Shown: positions 12,343 to 53,692 of the stretch, in pieces
Position numbering within the stretch: position 1 is the first letter of the stretch
Layout: each line of letters begins with the position of its first letter
NCBI GenBank assembly: GCA_037179385.1
Contig: CM074193.1
Span: 38,094,846 to 38,158,845 of the forward strand
Source of the DNA: Holothuria scabra
Taxonomy: Eukaryota; Echinodermata; Holothuroidea; Aspidochirotida; Holothuriidae
Direction: 5' to 3'
Length of the DNA: 64,000 nt
The notes under the pieces: generated by a model
Database searches by the model: none
What the model was told of the DNA's origin: nothing
The model's input: only the letters and a program-made list of their open reading frames with translations
Position numbers and translations under genes: made by a program

Positions 12343-12684
12343 ATCCTTTGTTAGCTTGTACAGTACTTATTTTAAGGTCCAAAGTATTCCTTGTGTTAGA
12401 GGCCATTGTGACAAGCTTGATAAGTCTTTTGCTAGACTTGACATTGGGAAGTTCAGTTTCTGTCATAGGGTTGTTAATGAGTGGAATAGCCAGCCTGAGT
12501 GGGTTGTTAACTCCAGATCACTGCTTTAAGGTAAACATTGCCAGTTTTTTCCAAGACTGGTAGAATCTAATCTTTCTGGGCCTGTTAGGTGTTGCCGTGT
12601 TGGTGTTTTGCTTTTTGCTTTTTGGGAGGTTTTGGATTACAGGGTATCTTATGGGACCTTTATTGCCCTCCTTTGCCCTTTTAA
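12343..12684 (+). pseudogene. CR1-like LINE remnant, C-terminus and 3' UTR
   Basis: A plus-strand relative of the 3.8-5.8 kb LINE. In one frame (about 12377-12563) it encodes the last residues of the protein, including FARLDI, 'HRVVNEWN' and 'HCFKVNI', ending at TAG 12561-12563. The 3' UTR follows and is interrupted at 12685 by a MITE. The tail resumes at 12988 with TGTTATG repeats. Upstream parts are lost or unrecognisable. Confidence 0.8.
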
Positions 12685-12987
12685 AGGCCCAGATCTCTCA
12701 CCCCAAACAGTACCAATTCTCCTAATCTTCTTACTTAAGTCCCTCCCACCATTGTCTGAAATTCAACCTCATCCAGATACAATATCAGTTTATTGCTTCA
12801 AGGTGAGTATAGAAAAACTCAATTTATGTAATTAAAATACTTTCAGTACTGTTCATGCTGTGTAAGATTTAGCTTTGGTACTCTGCATTGTTTGAATTAG
12901 CTGTCAGTGAAAGACCTTAGCCAATTGAGAATTTTGGTACTGTACCCCCGTACCAAAATTGTATTTTGGGGTGAGAGGTTTGACCCT
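12685..12987 (+). mobile_element. MITE family A, copy 2, with TTAA duplication
   Basis: 303 bp with imperfect inverted ends: AGGCCCAGATCTCTCACCCC on the left and, in inverse, AGGGTCAAACCTCTCACCCC on the right. TTAA stands immediately outside both ends (12681-12684 and 12988-12991). It sits inside the 3' UTR of a CR1-like LINE whose uninterrupted version (minus strand, about 3800-3825) gives the empty site, so TTAA as target-site duplication is directly visible. Confidence 0.9.
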
Positions 12988-13045
12988 TTAACCTGTTATG
13001 TTATGTTATATTATTTTATGTTTAATATGTTATGCTATGTTTTGT
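12988..13045 (+). repeat. 3' tail of the interrupted CR1-like LINE
   Basis: Sequence 'cctgttatgttatgtt' and degenerate TTATG/TATGT repeats continue the LINE 3' UTR on the far side of the MITE, matching the tail of the minus-strand LINE at 3792-3815. Confidence 0.8.
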
Positions 13046-14920
13046 TTTGTATTTTGTGCTAGACCTACTTGTATTGCCAATAAATGGTGTATACATTACG
13101 TATGTCATACATGTAAGCGTGTACAAACAAATACGATTGCTACTTACCTGTAAAGTACATGCATTGCCAATGTACAATGATCATACATGTGTCTGGTACA
13201 TGATGTATACTGTCTGTAAGTGTGCACTCTTGCAGATTGCTATGTAGCATTGTATGTGCACAGAAAAGCAAGGCATAGTAGGCCTACTATCAGGAAAACC
13301 TTGGGGTACCTTCTTGGTGGGCTTTACATGGAATGCTCCCTGGCACTGGCCTATGAACAGGAACAAACAACCAATAATCATAGAGAGTGATGAATAATGT
13401 ATGTTTTAGATACTACTGAAAAGAAAAACATCAATGTGACTGCAAGGACTCAGAGCACTTGAAAATTTGGGTGATTTGCAAACTAAACATGCTTGAAGGA
13501 ATATTAATGCCAAGCATAAGTATTGGCCAGCACCATTTATCTACTGAAAATCAACCGTAATTGGTAAATGGTGGAAATACCTTTACATAATTAACCTACA
13601 TCTAAAGTGTATTTGGTAGTACCTAACTTTTAAGTTTCAGGTCACAAAAAGTGGGGAGGGGGAGGAACTTAAACATTACTGCCCCCTTCACTCATAAAAA
13701 GTGGGGGGAGACATGGCCCACCACTTTACTTTCATGGACTCAGGTATAGGTCCTAGGCCAGGCTCTAATTTAAGATTATGGACAGTTTATTTTCTAGTCC
13801 TAGGCCTCAAGGCTCCTATTACTTTTAAGAGTAGCCTTTAAGGGTATCAATGTCATAAATACATTTCTTTCCAGTATTGGGAACTTTATTTGATCAGATG
13901 GGGACATTTGAAATTAAACAGAATGGTGGAAGTAGACCTACCTTTATTTACATGTTGGTTGGTATGAGGGCCTCAAGCCTATATAATGCACTTACCAATT
14001 GCAACCCTAACCCCTTAGATCCAGGGGTAGCCAGGTCTTGCATTTTTGAAATTGGTGAATCTCAGAGCAGAGCTGGGCCATGTGTGCACGGGGTGATGCA
14101 GGGTGAAGTCCCATCCAAGTCCCACATCTGACTGTTGAGCACTGCTATACGTGACAGTCCTGGCACAATGCCTTGCATTTGCAAACTGTCAAATCGATGA
14201 TTTTTTTTAATAATTACTGGGTATTTTATTTTACAGTGGCACATAGCATATGCTAGTGCAGTACCTGTAGGCCTAGGTTTCGATTTGTGGGAACAATGGG
14301 CTGGAGCTGTGTTGGCTATAGTGTAAAAAAGGCAGGCCTAGGCCTATGTTTCAAATGCTTTCAGATCACACTGGACACAATACAGCTTGGCTGTAGACTA
14401 AAAGGTGTGGACTAGTTACTGTATGTTTCAATGACTGCAAGTGAGCTGGACACAATACCAACATGCCACAAATACTGATTGACATGTAGTGGAATGGAGC
14501 AATGATAGTCGCATATGAAAAATCTCTATCTTTATGATGGAGTTCAGAAAACACAATTTCCCTTCTTAGTCCCACGCATGCAGCAAGTACAGTAAATGCC
14601 TGCCTGATTTCCCTGGCCTTCCAGATTGTGTGAAATCCTGGCACAAGTCCCAGCCCTGTGGGGACAAAATTACTGTGAAGTCCCTGGCCAAAGGCCCAAA
14701 ACCCTGCTTAAAGCCCAACCATCCCAGGGTCTAGGGAGTCAGGTTGCAATTGATACTGTAAGTGCATTATTGCCATTTGAGTAAAATGGAACTTGTAATT
14801 TCTTGTGGGAACACCCCCATAGGCATTAAAAATGGAAGTGTTATTTGGACAAGGCTAGGCCTAAAGTATGCTCTAGGGCTATCTCACTCACTACAAATTA
14901 AAAAGGCCTAATGTCAGGCC
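13046..14920. other. Intergenic DNA upstream of GART
   Basis: No coding region is supported here. The promoter and the first, non-coding exon of GART probably lie in this stretch or within the minisatellite that follows, because the first coding exon begins behind a good splice acceptor. I could not identify a TATA box or the transcription start. Confidence 0.4.
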
Positions 14921-15141
14921 TGCTGTACAGCATATTAAGGTTATAGGCCAAGATCATGACATGCTGTACAGCATATTAAGGTTATAGGCCAAGATCATGC
15001 TGTACAGCATATTAAGGTTATAGGCCAAGATCATGCTGTACAGCATATTAAGGTTATAGGCCAAGATCATGCTGTACAGCATATTAAGGTTATAGGCCAA
15101 GATCATGCTCTACAGCATATTAAGGTTATAGGCCAAGATCA
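14921..15141 (+). repeat. 36-bp minisatellite, six copies
   Basis: Units of 'tgctgtacagcatattaagg' followed by 'ttataggccaagatca' start at 14921, 14962, 14998, 15034, 15070 and 15106. The spacing is 36 bp, except that the first gap is 41 bp because of a 5-bp insertion. Copies are almost identical, hence recent. Each unit begins with the palindrome GCTGTACAGC (one base changed in the last copy). It ends about 225 bp before the GART start codon. Confidence 0.95.
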
Positions 15142-15331
15142 CTTTACAGACAACACCTAACTCCTCACCTATTTTTAGTATTTATCTTGAAAATATTTGT
15201 CATACTTGTATTGCAAAATTGCATACAACATTGTCAATCATGCTAATTGTCTCAAAAAGAGCATCCAAGGACTTTCAACACTTACTACGTTTCAAAGTCA
15301 AATATGATGAATTTCTTTCTTTTTCTGTTAG

Positions 15332-44593
<29,262 letters not shown>

Positions 44594-47500
44594 TTAGGCT
44601 AGTATATCCTTTTAGGGGACCAAAAAACTGAAATAGAATTGATTTGCAGTTGCTGCATGGGCAACAGGGTAAACAGAATTCCAACATACATGGTAGATGA
44701 AAAATTGGTGATTGTTGGAATCTAATGTGAAATCTAGTGAAATATATTTAAACATACTCAACAGCAAAAGTGCAAAACATGGATTCTCCTCCATTACAGT
44801 GACATATTATCTAGTATACTTGTGAAGTACTAACCTGTGAAGTACAAAGAAAGTACTACTCTTGCTGAAGCACAAGGTCCTCTGAATGTTCCACACCTGC
44901 TCCATATATCATACCTCATACAACTTTTCATTAATGATAGGTGGCTGAGCTGGTTTATTCCAGCTGCTCTGCATCAGTTTAAAATGAGTTTGGTGGGTTT
45001 TTATTCTGCAGATACAATTGGCTTGCATCTGACTTGATATGACTTGCCATCAAAACAGGTTAACCAATTGATCCAATTGACGGTGTTGTTTGTACCTAGA
45101 CTGCAGCATCAACTGCAGACCTGTACACCAGCCGATTTTGCATTGTGCATTGAGGGTACAGCAGGAATAGATTAAAGGGAAGTTCTGCTTCTACAAACAA
45201 TTGTATTCAAAAATTTATCTGTTGCGCACTTAAAGTCTTAAAACGTTTTCCAGAAAATGTTCACGTGGTGAAAAGTGGGGATGGGACGACAATTTTAAGT
45301 TGTACCTTTTTCGGGGGAAGTTTATATCTTGAGAGTTTATAAGATGTTGGTCTTGGTCAGTATAGCTCTTTGTACACATATTTTTGTGGTAGTTCGACAT
45401 ATCACTTTCAGTTAAGGAGAAGGTTAACACAGTGTGCAACAAAACATATGTCAGCCCTTTATCCATGAAAAAATTCTGCCAGGATTGAATAGGACATTTT
45501 AGCCAATATTACCTGAGAAAAGGTAATTTCCCTTGGTTAAGCTTTACTTCTATAATTTTCACAGTTAATCCATCTCAAAAACAAGGTTGCTCTCTTGAGC
45601 AAACAGACTTCAAAGGAGTCAAACCCCTTTGAACTTTATTAATCTCAAGATATTTGAAGACCAAATTTATCTTATAGATTCTGGATTAAGATTGGCCAAC
45701 TAAAGATGGCTGAAAGTTACTATTTGTTTCTAGCATTTTGTTTCTGTTGTACTGCGAAAAGTGGAATACAATGTTAGTGTGTGCATAGTACAATGTGCAT
45801 TCAACTCTTAAGGTTAGATGATATTTTGCACTTACTTGGCCAAGGAATACAAGTGAAAATTACAATAGGGATGTCTTATGGTTTTTTTTTTTTACTCCTG
45901 GATTCGAAAAGCTATTTTTCTGTACATATAATTGAGTGAAGCAAAGATGCGTCACACATTCATGCTCATAATGTTGACCTAGTAGTTCACTCATTTACTA
46001 GCCTGCGGAGCAGACTCTGTAGTAGCCGAAAGATGGCACTCTCTTAAAACCATACCACACCTCTCTAAACAGTATAATATACAGAGTCTGCAAACCTTCG
46101 TTCAGTTTCCATTTACAGGAATCCCACATTTTGAGGGACGAATTAGTAAACATGAGATGGTCAAGTGGTGCACGAAACAAGTATGAATAGTTTATTTTGG
46201 TACATACAACTGATACAACAAACGGTGAACAACCTTGTTAGCTTTTGTAGGTGGAAAATGTGTCACAGGCCATAAGTTCGATGCATTAATATTACCTTTT
46301 ACGCGAGATATAATTTAGTATTTTAATTTTTGTCTTGACATCATATTTGGTGGTCGTAAATTAGATTCGCTAGAAAGTTGGCATGCTATTGTATACCGTA
46401 GATATGCCATGAAACTTAGTAGTTGGAAATGTCAACTGTTCAACAGTGAAGCCCTTGAAAGGTCCATAGTATTATTTATAATAGCGGGAGTAAGATTTTT
46501 GATATTGGAATGTAGTAGTTGAAACGCAAAAACAATAGCCTGCTTACAGCAGGGTACCCATTTACTAGTCTCATAGAGTGATGTCATGTGGCATCACAAA
46601 TGGTAAGCCACCCTCTCTGCCGGGCAAAAGTCAACACTGCTTTTGTGCAACAGTCACACATAGGTCATCAGCTGCTTTCAGACAGCTTCACTAGCTAGCA
46701 TACTTTACTAGTTTACTGCCCATCAGAAGGGCAGGGCTTGTGACGTCCGTGTAAACACTTTGAAGAAGAAGAAGATATCATTGCTATCTATCAGTTCATA
46801 GATTGCCTGCAGTCTACTGCCATGTTACTGATGACTTTGAAATTCAAAGCCAGCATACCTCGCCATTACCTTACAAGATGCTCTTGTTAAATCATAGTAG
46901 CACTTGTAATGCATTTTTTGGTGTCTTGGCCTTTGTTGATAAGGATTGTGTTTAAAAAGTTACCAGGTGCAGCAGAAATGTATATGTTTTTTTCGGGTGG
47001 GGGGGGTGGCTGGGTAGTGAGTACCAGCAAAACTTTACATGTGGAACACTACAATCAGATGGCACTTAGCGTACAAGAAAACTTTTGACTTTGCAACCCC
47101 CCTGGCCCTTTTTGAGTGTACTAAGCCTGTAGTGGATTGAAATGATTCAGAATATGTTCAGCACCTTTTTGGAAAATTTTCCTTCAGTACCTCCACATCT
47201 TGAGCCACGAGGATGATATTCGGTGACTCAGGGACCATGGAGACGGGTGGGGGAGGGAGGGGGCTGGGGACTTACTAGTAAGCCCTTCTCCCTTTTTCTT
47301 CTGCCATAACCATTTTGGGCAGCTTTACATTGCTATTGTATTCTTGAACTTATTGAGCCCCCTTGGTGGTTAACCCCCCCCCCCCCCACTTCAAAGTTCA
47401 CCAGCAGTCCCTGTGACTTAAACCCCTACAATTTTTATTGGAAGGCTCCCGTTATTCCCCGGTTTGGCCGAGACTGTTGAATTCAACGAAATAATTGTGA

Positions 47501-48402
47501 GTTGTCCAGCCACGTTGTTCATTGGCCTTACATTCACTGCTTGATGGATATTCATTAGTCTGTGCTTTCTTCTGCCTGATTGGCACTCAACATATTCTTG
47601 TTGCAAAGCAAATTTTACGTTTTGTATCTTGACGTCAGAGACCGGAGTTAAAATGCGAAAAAGACCAAGTATATACACGTCACGGACTCACGACGCCCGT
47701 CGCCTGGGGGTTGTACCTCTGGTTGTTGCGGAGCGTATGTACAGCTGACTAGGGTAAAGACATGAAGACCTGTCAACCACACATTCCATCACTTCGAACA
47801 ACAAGCGTTCTAAAAACAAGCAATCTCATAATGATTCATCTGAAAATTCACAAGTGATTTGACATGGATCTGATCTGTGTGTGGATCAGTACACTGGACT
47901 ACCAAGTAAGCCCTTCTCTTCAAATGATTTTATTATTGTTTGAATATCAGATTGTCAAAGCTAATTTTGCCTTTGTTCATATAGTCATATTTACTGTAGT
48001 CAAAGCCTTTGGATTGTTAATGCGGAATAATTATGCAAATTTTGGAACATAAATGTACTAGATAATGATATCACCCCTTATAGTGTGTAGCTATAATTTT
48101 GTCTTGGGAGGGATTTTTCGACACGGGAAGGGTAAACATGGTTTTCCCAACAATTTATCAAAGGTTTTGGGATAAAGAAGTGCTTATGAGAAAGCTTTTT
48201 TTTCTGTAAAATGCATATTTTATTCGACATTTTCATAAAATACAGTTTTTTCTCATTGGAATGGGATGGAAAATGCCGGAGAGAACGCCATCTTTTGCAA
48301 ATTTTTTACTTGTCGCTTGTCTGACCAGTAAGCAGTAAGCTTAAGTCTGCCTGTGAGTGAGAAAATGCCAGTTCTCCCAATTTCCCAATCATCCTGCTTT
48401 TA
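44594..48402. other. 3' flank of GART, no second gene seen
   Basis: Includes the GART 3' UTR of unknown length. An inverted 'gcagactctgta' pair lies at 46008-46093, and GA-rich and C-rich runs occur at 46770 and 47376. Around 47640-47910 the sequence is somewhat GC-richer and ends in an ATG frame before a gtaagc donor, but it has no family support. Confidence 0.4.
45171..45176 (+). terminator. Candidate GART poly(A) signal (ATTAAA)
   Basis: The first AATAAA-like hexamer I noticed after the stop codon is ATTAAA, 578 bp downstream. This is a guess from a short word; the true 3' end could differ. Confidence 0.25.
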
Positions 48403-48560
48403 GCATAACATAACATAAAAGGTTAAAGGACAAAGGGGGACTAATATCCCTTAAAATGCCCTGTAGTCCAAACCCTAACCAAAAAAGAGAACCAACCCAA
48501 CACCAATTGAACACAGTACAATTAGATTCTACACAGGCATGGAAAAAACTTGCCAATGTT
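48403..48560 (-). repeat. 3' UTR fragment of a CR1-like LINE
   Basis: 'gcataacataacataa', 'gttaaaggacaaagggggac', 'aaaatgccctgtagtccaaa' and 'caggcatggaaaaaacttgc' parallel 3797-3940 of the LINE at 3.8-5.8 kb. Only the tail end is present. Confidence 0.8.
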
Positions 48561-48780
48561 GTAGGGGACTTATTTGTAGGCTGTAGTCCACTTTTCGTAG
48601 AATGTGACACGGAGCTCGGTCGTTCCATCTGAAATATAAGCTGAGAATGAAGTAATTGTTTTGATTTGGATGAAAGTTGCGCAAGGAAAGCTGTTCAAAG
48701 ATAGTTGGAAATTCCATCTTCAAAATAGAACATTATTTTTGGTTTCGATGATAGAGAAACCTATGCATCCACGATGGCGC

Positions 48781-48840
48781 GTGTGTGTGTGTGTGTGTGT
48801 GTGTGCGTGTGTGTGTGTGTGTGTGGGTGTATATGTATGT
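48781..48840 (+). repeat. (GT)n microsatellite
   Basis: About 25 GT units, followed directly by the 'gtgacactttgctcgttaac' start of the AGGTCA-rich satellite. This is the same arrangement as at 52086-52160. Confidence 0.95.
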
Positions 48841-49075
48841 TTGTGACACTTTGCTCGTTAACACGATATCTTAAGATAGGAATGTCTGACAGTTTTCAAA
48901 CTTGGTACAAAGATGCGCCATATTCAGAGGAAGAACCCTTTTGTTTTTGGCAGAGGTCAAAGGTCATATGGGGTCACCAGGGGTCAAAGTCTGAGAATCT
49001 CGTTAACACGATATCTCAAGATAGGAAGCTTGGATAGATTTCATATTTGGGTATGTCGATGCGTTATGGTCATAG
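48841..49075 (+). repeat. Monomers of the AGGTCA-rich 145-bp satellite
   Basis: Two units with 'cgttaacacgatatct' and 'ggtcaccaggggtcaaagtc'. A perfect DR1, AGGTCAAAGGTCA, lies at 48954-48966. Confidence 0.88.
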
Positions 49076-49079
49076 TCCA

Positions 49080-49900
49080 GTCAATCTAGATGGATATTCT
49101 GTTGAACCTGGAAACAATTGCAACAGAAATGATTTCAACTGCATTGGGTCATTGGGTTCAGAAAAAACCTCTTTATAACATATTGAAAATTCGCAAAAAT
49201 CGTAGTAGGGGAAAATTGTCAAATTTGCATAATTATGCAAATTAGTATCCGCCATTAGCCAAAAATTTAAAATTAAGGATAACTTTGCACCAAATGTTGC
49301 TATTGTATCAAAGGTGGTGTCTATACCCATGATTTGTTGGTCAGGAAATTGTATGATAATGATACGGACTTACCACGGCTATTACGTAACACAGATTATG
49401 CAAATTAGCATCCGCCATAAGCTAAAAACAGAAAATTAGAGACAACTTTGCATGGAATAGTCCTGTTGCGTCAGAAGTGATGTCTATACCCATGTTTTGA
49501 TTTTCAAGGAATTCAATGATGATAATGTGACCTCACCTTGGGTATTATGTAACATGGATTATGCAAATTAGTATCCGCCATTAGATAAAAATACTGTAGA
49601 AAATTAAGGATAACTTTGCATTTAATTGTGCTATTGTATCTAAAGTGGTGTCTTTACCCTAGTTTTGATTGTCAGGAAATTCAAAAATTCAATGATAATA
49701 TGGTGACAAAGGGTATTATGTAACATAGATTTGTGCAAATTAATATCCGCCATAAGCCAAAAAGAGAAAGTGTAAGGATAACTTCGAGTCAAATTGTGTT
49801 GCCATATCAAGAGGTCATTCAATGAGATGATGTGAACCTACCATGGTATTATGTAACACAAATTATGCCGATTAGCATACGCCATTGCCTGTTAGTTAAA
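49080..49900 (+). repeat. ~165-bp satellite with octamer ATGCAAAT, five copies
   Basis: The word ttatgcaaattagtatccgc (with variants) occurs near 49233, 49394, 49558, 49731 and 49861. It is followed by 'cca-ttagccaaaa' and 'ggataactttgca' words. The first three copies keep ATGCAAAT intact; the last two are changed. An inverted relative is at 51360-51560. Confidence 0.88.
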
Positions 49901-50639
49901 ATGTTTTAATAACTTGGACTTTTTATATACCCAAGTGGACTTAATGTCTATCTTGCTCTATGTATTGAAAGTCAAGGAATTTAATGCCCACTACCTATCA
50001 CTCAGAACACGGAGGCTTTTATCACGAATCTTTGAAAGGCCTGGCGGTTTGCCTGGCATGCCGTAGGCCCATATCCCAGGCATAGTGTCACCAATGGCAG
50101 CTTCCTGATGTCACAATCTTTGATGACAAACAAACGGTTAGAGCAAGTCACTTTGTCAAGTTTTTCAGTTGATATCTAAAGGATATTCCAAACATGTTTC
50201 TTCCTAAAAATTTGTTTCAGTTCCAGTCTAAAATGTAGTCTTTGGCCTTTGTGTCTGCATAGTGAGGGTTCAAAAATATCAGATCTGTGTCATCACCAAT
50301 GAGAAATAATACCTCACAAGACTGGGGAGATTCATTGGCAGTTTGAACGAGTTACTTGACAGAGGAACAACCCAACATTCTTGAAGTACTGTGGTCACCA
50401 AGGATGATAATGAAAAATATCTATTGGTATTTATTGTCCTATATCTTGCACAGGAAGCTGGGCTGTTTCTTTATAGTAAAAATGTTTTCTTTGGTCCATA
50501 TACCAGGGAATTAACGTCTGCAATTTGTAGCGTGCTGTATAGTTACACCATGAACATATCCATAAGCAGCCTACCTGTACTTATTGTTAACATAGCCAAC
50601 AAAATTTTTGAAAACAGAATCAATGGCGTCTTCCTTCCC

Positions 50640-50870
50640 AGCTGAAATTCCCATTAGAACCCTTGGGTTACAACGCTTTGAATTTAAAAGGATTCAAATA
50701 GAACCCTATGGGAAAACCCTTTGCGTTAAAAGGGTTTCCTTTGGTTGTTTCTAGAAATCGGACAAACCACAAAGGGAATTACAAAATTACCCTTTTTTGG
50801 TACAAACCAAACCCTTTGAAACCCCTTTAGAACTTATTAAAACCCCTTGAAACCTTTTTGGTCAATGGAA
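50640..50870. repeat. AACCCTTT/AAAGGGTT-rich block
   Basis: Repeated 'aaccctttg', 'aaagggtttcc' and 'aaaccccttgaaac' words in both orientations. It can fold on itself; origin unknown. Confidence 0.5.
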
Positions 50871-51227
50871 TATGGACGAGGGGTCACAAAGGGAATTGCC
50901 CGCTGGGTTGGTTCTTGCATGGGCTACCATGATTCACTGAATGTGCTGCAAAAGTGTTCCTTTAATAGGAACGCAAAGCACAGAGCCAGCAAGAATCTTA
51001 TATTTCTTTTCCAACAATTTTACACAATGTATCTGCCGGTGTGGGTTTTCCATCTCTCTTAGGTAGTTATGTCCTGTAGAGGAGTACAGGCAGATGATAT
51101 ACAAGTACGTACAAGGGTTATCCTTTGAAACATTTGTGACTAGGACTAGGAATTGATGGTCCATGTGCACTTTTTATCGCTATAAACTGTGATAGACTGA
51201 CAGATGACGCACAAGTTACAGCCTGAT

Positions 51228-51305
51228 TTGACTGCATGGCCAAGTGGTTAGAGCATCCACCTTGTAGCCAGGAGGTCTGGATCACGACTACTGGTCATTG
51301 CTACT
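51228..51305 (+). repeat. tRNA-derived sequence (tRNA-Thr-like pseudogene or SINE head)
   Basis: 'catggccaagtggttagagc' contains an A-box-like TGGCCAAGTGG. It is followed by an anticodon-loop-like CTTGTAG and 'ggaggtctggatcacgact' where the B box (GGTTCRANNCC) would be, clearly decayed. The arms do not pair well enough for a functional tRNA. Confidence 0.5.
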
Positions 51306-51359
51306 GTATTCAGCCTGAGCAATAAATTACTAGTTACCTAGTGAAAAGGTCAGAGTGCC

Positions 51360-51560
51360 ACAACTGTTATCCTTAATTTTCAATATTTGGGCAATGGCGG
51401 ATACTAATTTGCATAGTTATGCAGATTTGACAGTTTCCCCCTATTACCATTTTTGTGGATTTTTAATATGTTATTAAGGGGTGTTTCATGAACCCATTAC
51501 AGTTGAAATCATTTGTGTTGCATTTTTTTCCAGGTCAAGTCACATATTGACTGGAATATT
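51360..51560 (-). repeat. Inverted relative of the start of the 49.1 kb satellite
   Basis: Reverse complement shares 'ctggaaacaattgc'-like and 'gaaatgatttcaactg' words, 'caaatttgcataa', 'ctaatttgcat' and 'ggcggatactaatt' with 49090-49290. It lies about 2.2 kb away in opposite orientation. Confidence 0.7.
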
Positions 51561-52085
51561 AATCGTATCGCAAGCGTGATCAAAGCAAGGTCTTTGATCA
51601 ATTGTCTTTTTCAGGATTATTGCACTTTGGAAAGGGGAAAATTAAAAGCATATTCTGGTGGCTTTTCCCCTGGATAATGCAGAAAAACAAAAAATATTCC
51701 ACATCATGTCCTTCAAACCCTGTCGCAATACCCTTTTCCTAACTCAAGATATCTCAATTTAAAGATTTTTTATTTTTCGTAAAAAATAACACCTCTACTT
51801 TTCAACAAAGCCACAGAAAATTATGTAATTATGGGCACATTGGCCCAGATTCCTTTTGTTTTTCTTCATAATTGAGCGTCTTGTTTTTCCTTGAAATTTG
51901 ATACTGTTGGAAGCCATACTTGTTCAACCAACATTGTCACTTAATATTTCCTGCAGCGTCATCAAAAGTTTAAACACATTGAATGAAATGTCAAATTAAT
52001 GTACCGCGATGGCATTACAGATTTCCCATGATGCATGTTTTGTCTGTTTTTGGTTTTGATGAAAAAGAAACCCATGCATTCACAA

Positions 52086-52900
52086 TGGCGTGTGTGTACG
52101 TATGTCTGGGTGTATGTGTGTGTGTATGTGTGTCTTTGTGACACTTTGCTCGTTAACACGATATCTCAAGATAGGAACGTCTGATAGTTTTCAAAGTTGG
52201 TATATAGATGCGCCATATTGAAGGAAAGAACCATATTGTTTTTGTTTTTGGCAGAGGTCATAGGTCATTTAGGGTCACCAGGGGTCAAAGTCTGAAAATC
52301 TCGTTAATACGATATCTCAAGATAGGAAAGTTAGATTTCATATTTGGTATGTTGATGCGTTATGGTCAGGAGATGGTCCCTATTGTTTTTGGCGGAGGTC
52401 AAAGGTCATCTGTGATCACCGGTGGTCGAAGTCTGAAAATCTCGTTAACACTATATCTCAAGATAGGAAAATTGGATAGGTTTCATATTTGGTATGCTGA
52501 TGCGTTATGGTCAGGAAATGGTCCCTATTATTTTTTGCGGAGGTCGAAGGTTATCCGGGGTCAATGGGGTCAAAGTCTGAAAATCTCGTCAACATGATAT
52601 CTCCAGTTAGGAAACAGCTTGGATAGATATCATATCTAGAATGTTGATGCGTGATGGTCAGGAGATGGTGTCTGACGTTTTGGGCGGAGGTCAAAGGTCA
52701 TCGGGGGTCAAAGTCTGAAAATCTTGTTAACGCGATATCTCAAGATAGGAAACTTAGATAGATTTCACATTTGGTATGTTGATGCGTTACAGTCAGGAGA
52801 TGGTCCCTATTGTTTTTGGCAGAGGTGAAAGGTTATCTGGGGTCGCAGGGGTCAAAGTCTGAAAATCTTGTTAACGTAATATCTCAAGATGTCTGTCTAT
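52086..52900 (+). repeat. AGGTCA-rich 145-bp satellite, six units
   Basis: The anchor 'cgatatctcaagatagga' recurs near 52159, 52311, 52451, 52596, 52733 and 52878 (137-152 bp apart). Each unit carries '(gc)gaggtcaaaggtcat..ggggtca'. The DR1 is perfect at 52255 (spacer t), 52396 and 52688. A 129-codon frame across the units (52208-52597) is a by-product of the period. Confidence 0.93.
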
Positions 52901-53692
52901 CGCTTTTGTGGGGGTTAAATCCTGGGCATCTGGAATAACAAAATTATTTTTCGAACATGCTTGTTAAACATTTGAGTGACATCGAAACCTCAATGCATTT
53001 TTGCATTCTGGTTGTTTTTTTCCATAATGCATATAGATATATCTGAGGATAAGGGGACTTGTTTAAGAGGGGGTTGGTAGAGACACTATGGTTTTACCTG
53101 CATGCAACTCTATCTAAGGGTGTAGCCAACTCGAACGAAAATAGATGTCTATGTCCTGATGTACGGCAGATTGGAATGCAAAGTTTTACACCAAAAAGAC
53201 AATTTAAATCAATTCCTCGCACAAAACCACACTTGACATTCCTTTTCATGTCATGGATGGATTGAGAAACTGGAAAAGTAATTTTACGGAAATTCCATGT
53301 AAACTCAATTGGTTTGTCCTCTCTTCCAGTTTCTTGGTTTGTCTTTCGTCTATCCCAATGATTTGGAGGATGAGCTCATGTGCACAGCCAACAAAACAAA
53401 TAACCGAATTCTTCTATTGAATGCCATAAATTTCTCCATTAAAGACGCACCTATTTAAATGTTGGGTATAAATTAAAACATAGTGATCAGATTTATCGTT
53501 TCACACATTTTTAAGTTTCGGAAATTGAACTTGTGTGCTAAATCGTGAGGTAAAACACACAAACGAGGTTTATGAAATATCCCTAAATATAAATACAGTG
53601 AAGATCCTTTGAATTTTTAAAAAAGGACTAATTTAATTTGCTATGTTCTATACATTATAGGCGATACTATAATGGAAGAGATTTAAACTTAC

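Noticed and set aside
14921..15141. CRISPR-like appearance of regularly spaced identical units
   Set aside because: Units are contiguous 36-bp tandem repeats without variable spacers, in a eukaryotic genome.
47864..47910. Possible first coding exon (ATG, 15-16 codons, then a gtaagc donor) in a somewhat GC-richer stretch
   Set aside because: Too short to recognise, no homologous motif and no matching second exon; such ATG-donor pairs arise by chance.
50391..50645. 84-codon hydrophobic open frame
   Set aside because: Hydrophobicity follows from T-richness; there is no signal peptide plus domain, nor splice context.
52208..52597. 129-codon open frame with internal repeats
   Set aside because: It follows the 145-bp satellite period; the repeats in the protein only mirror the DNA repeat.
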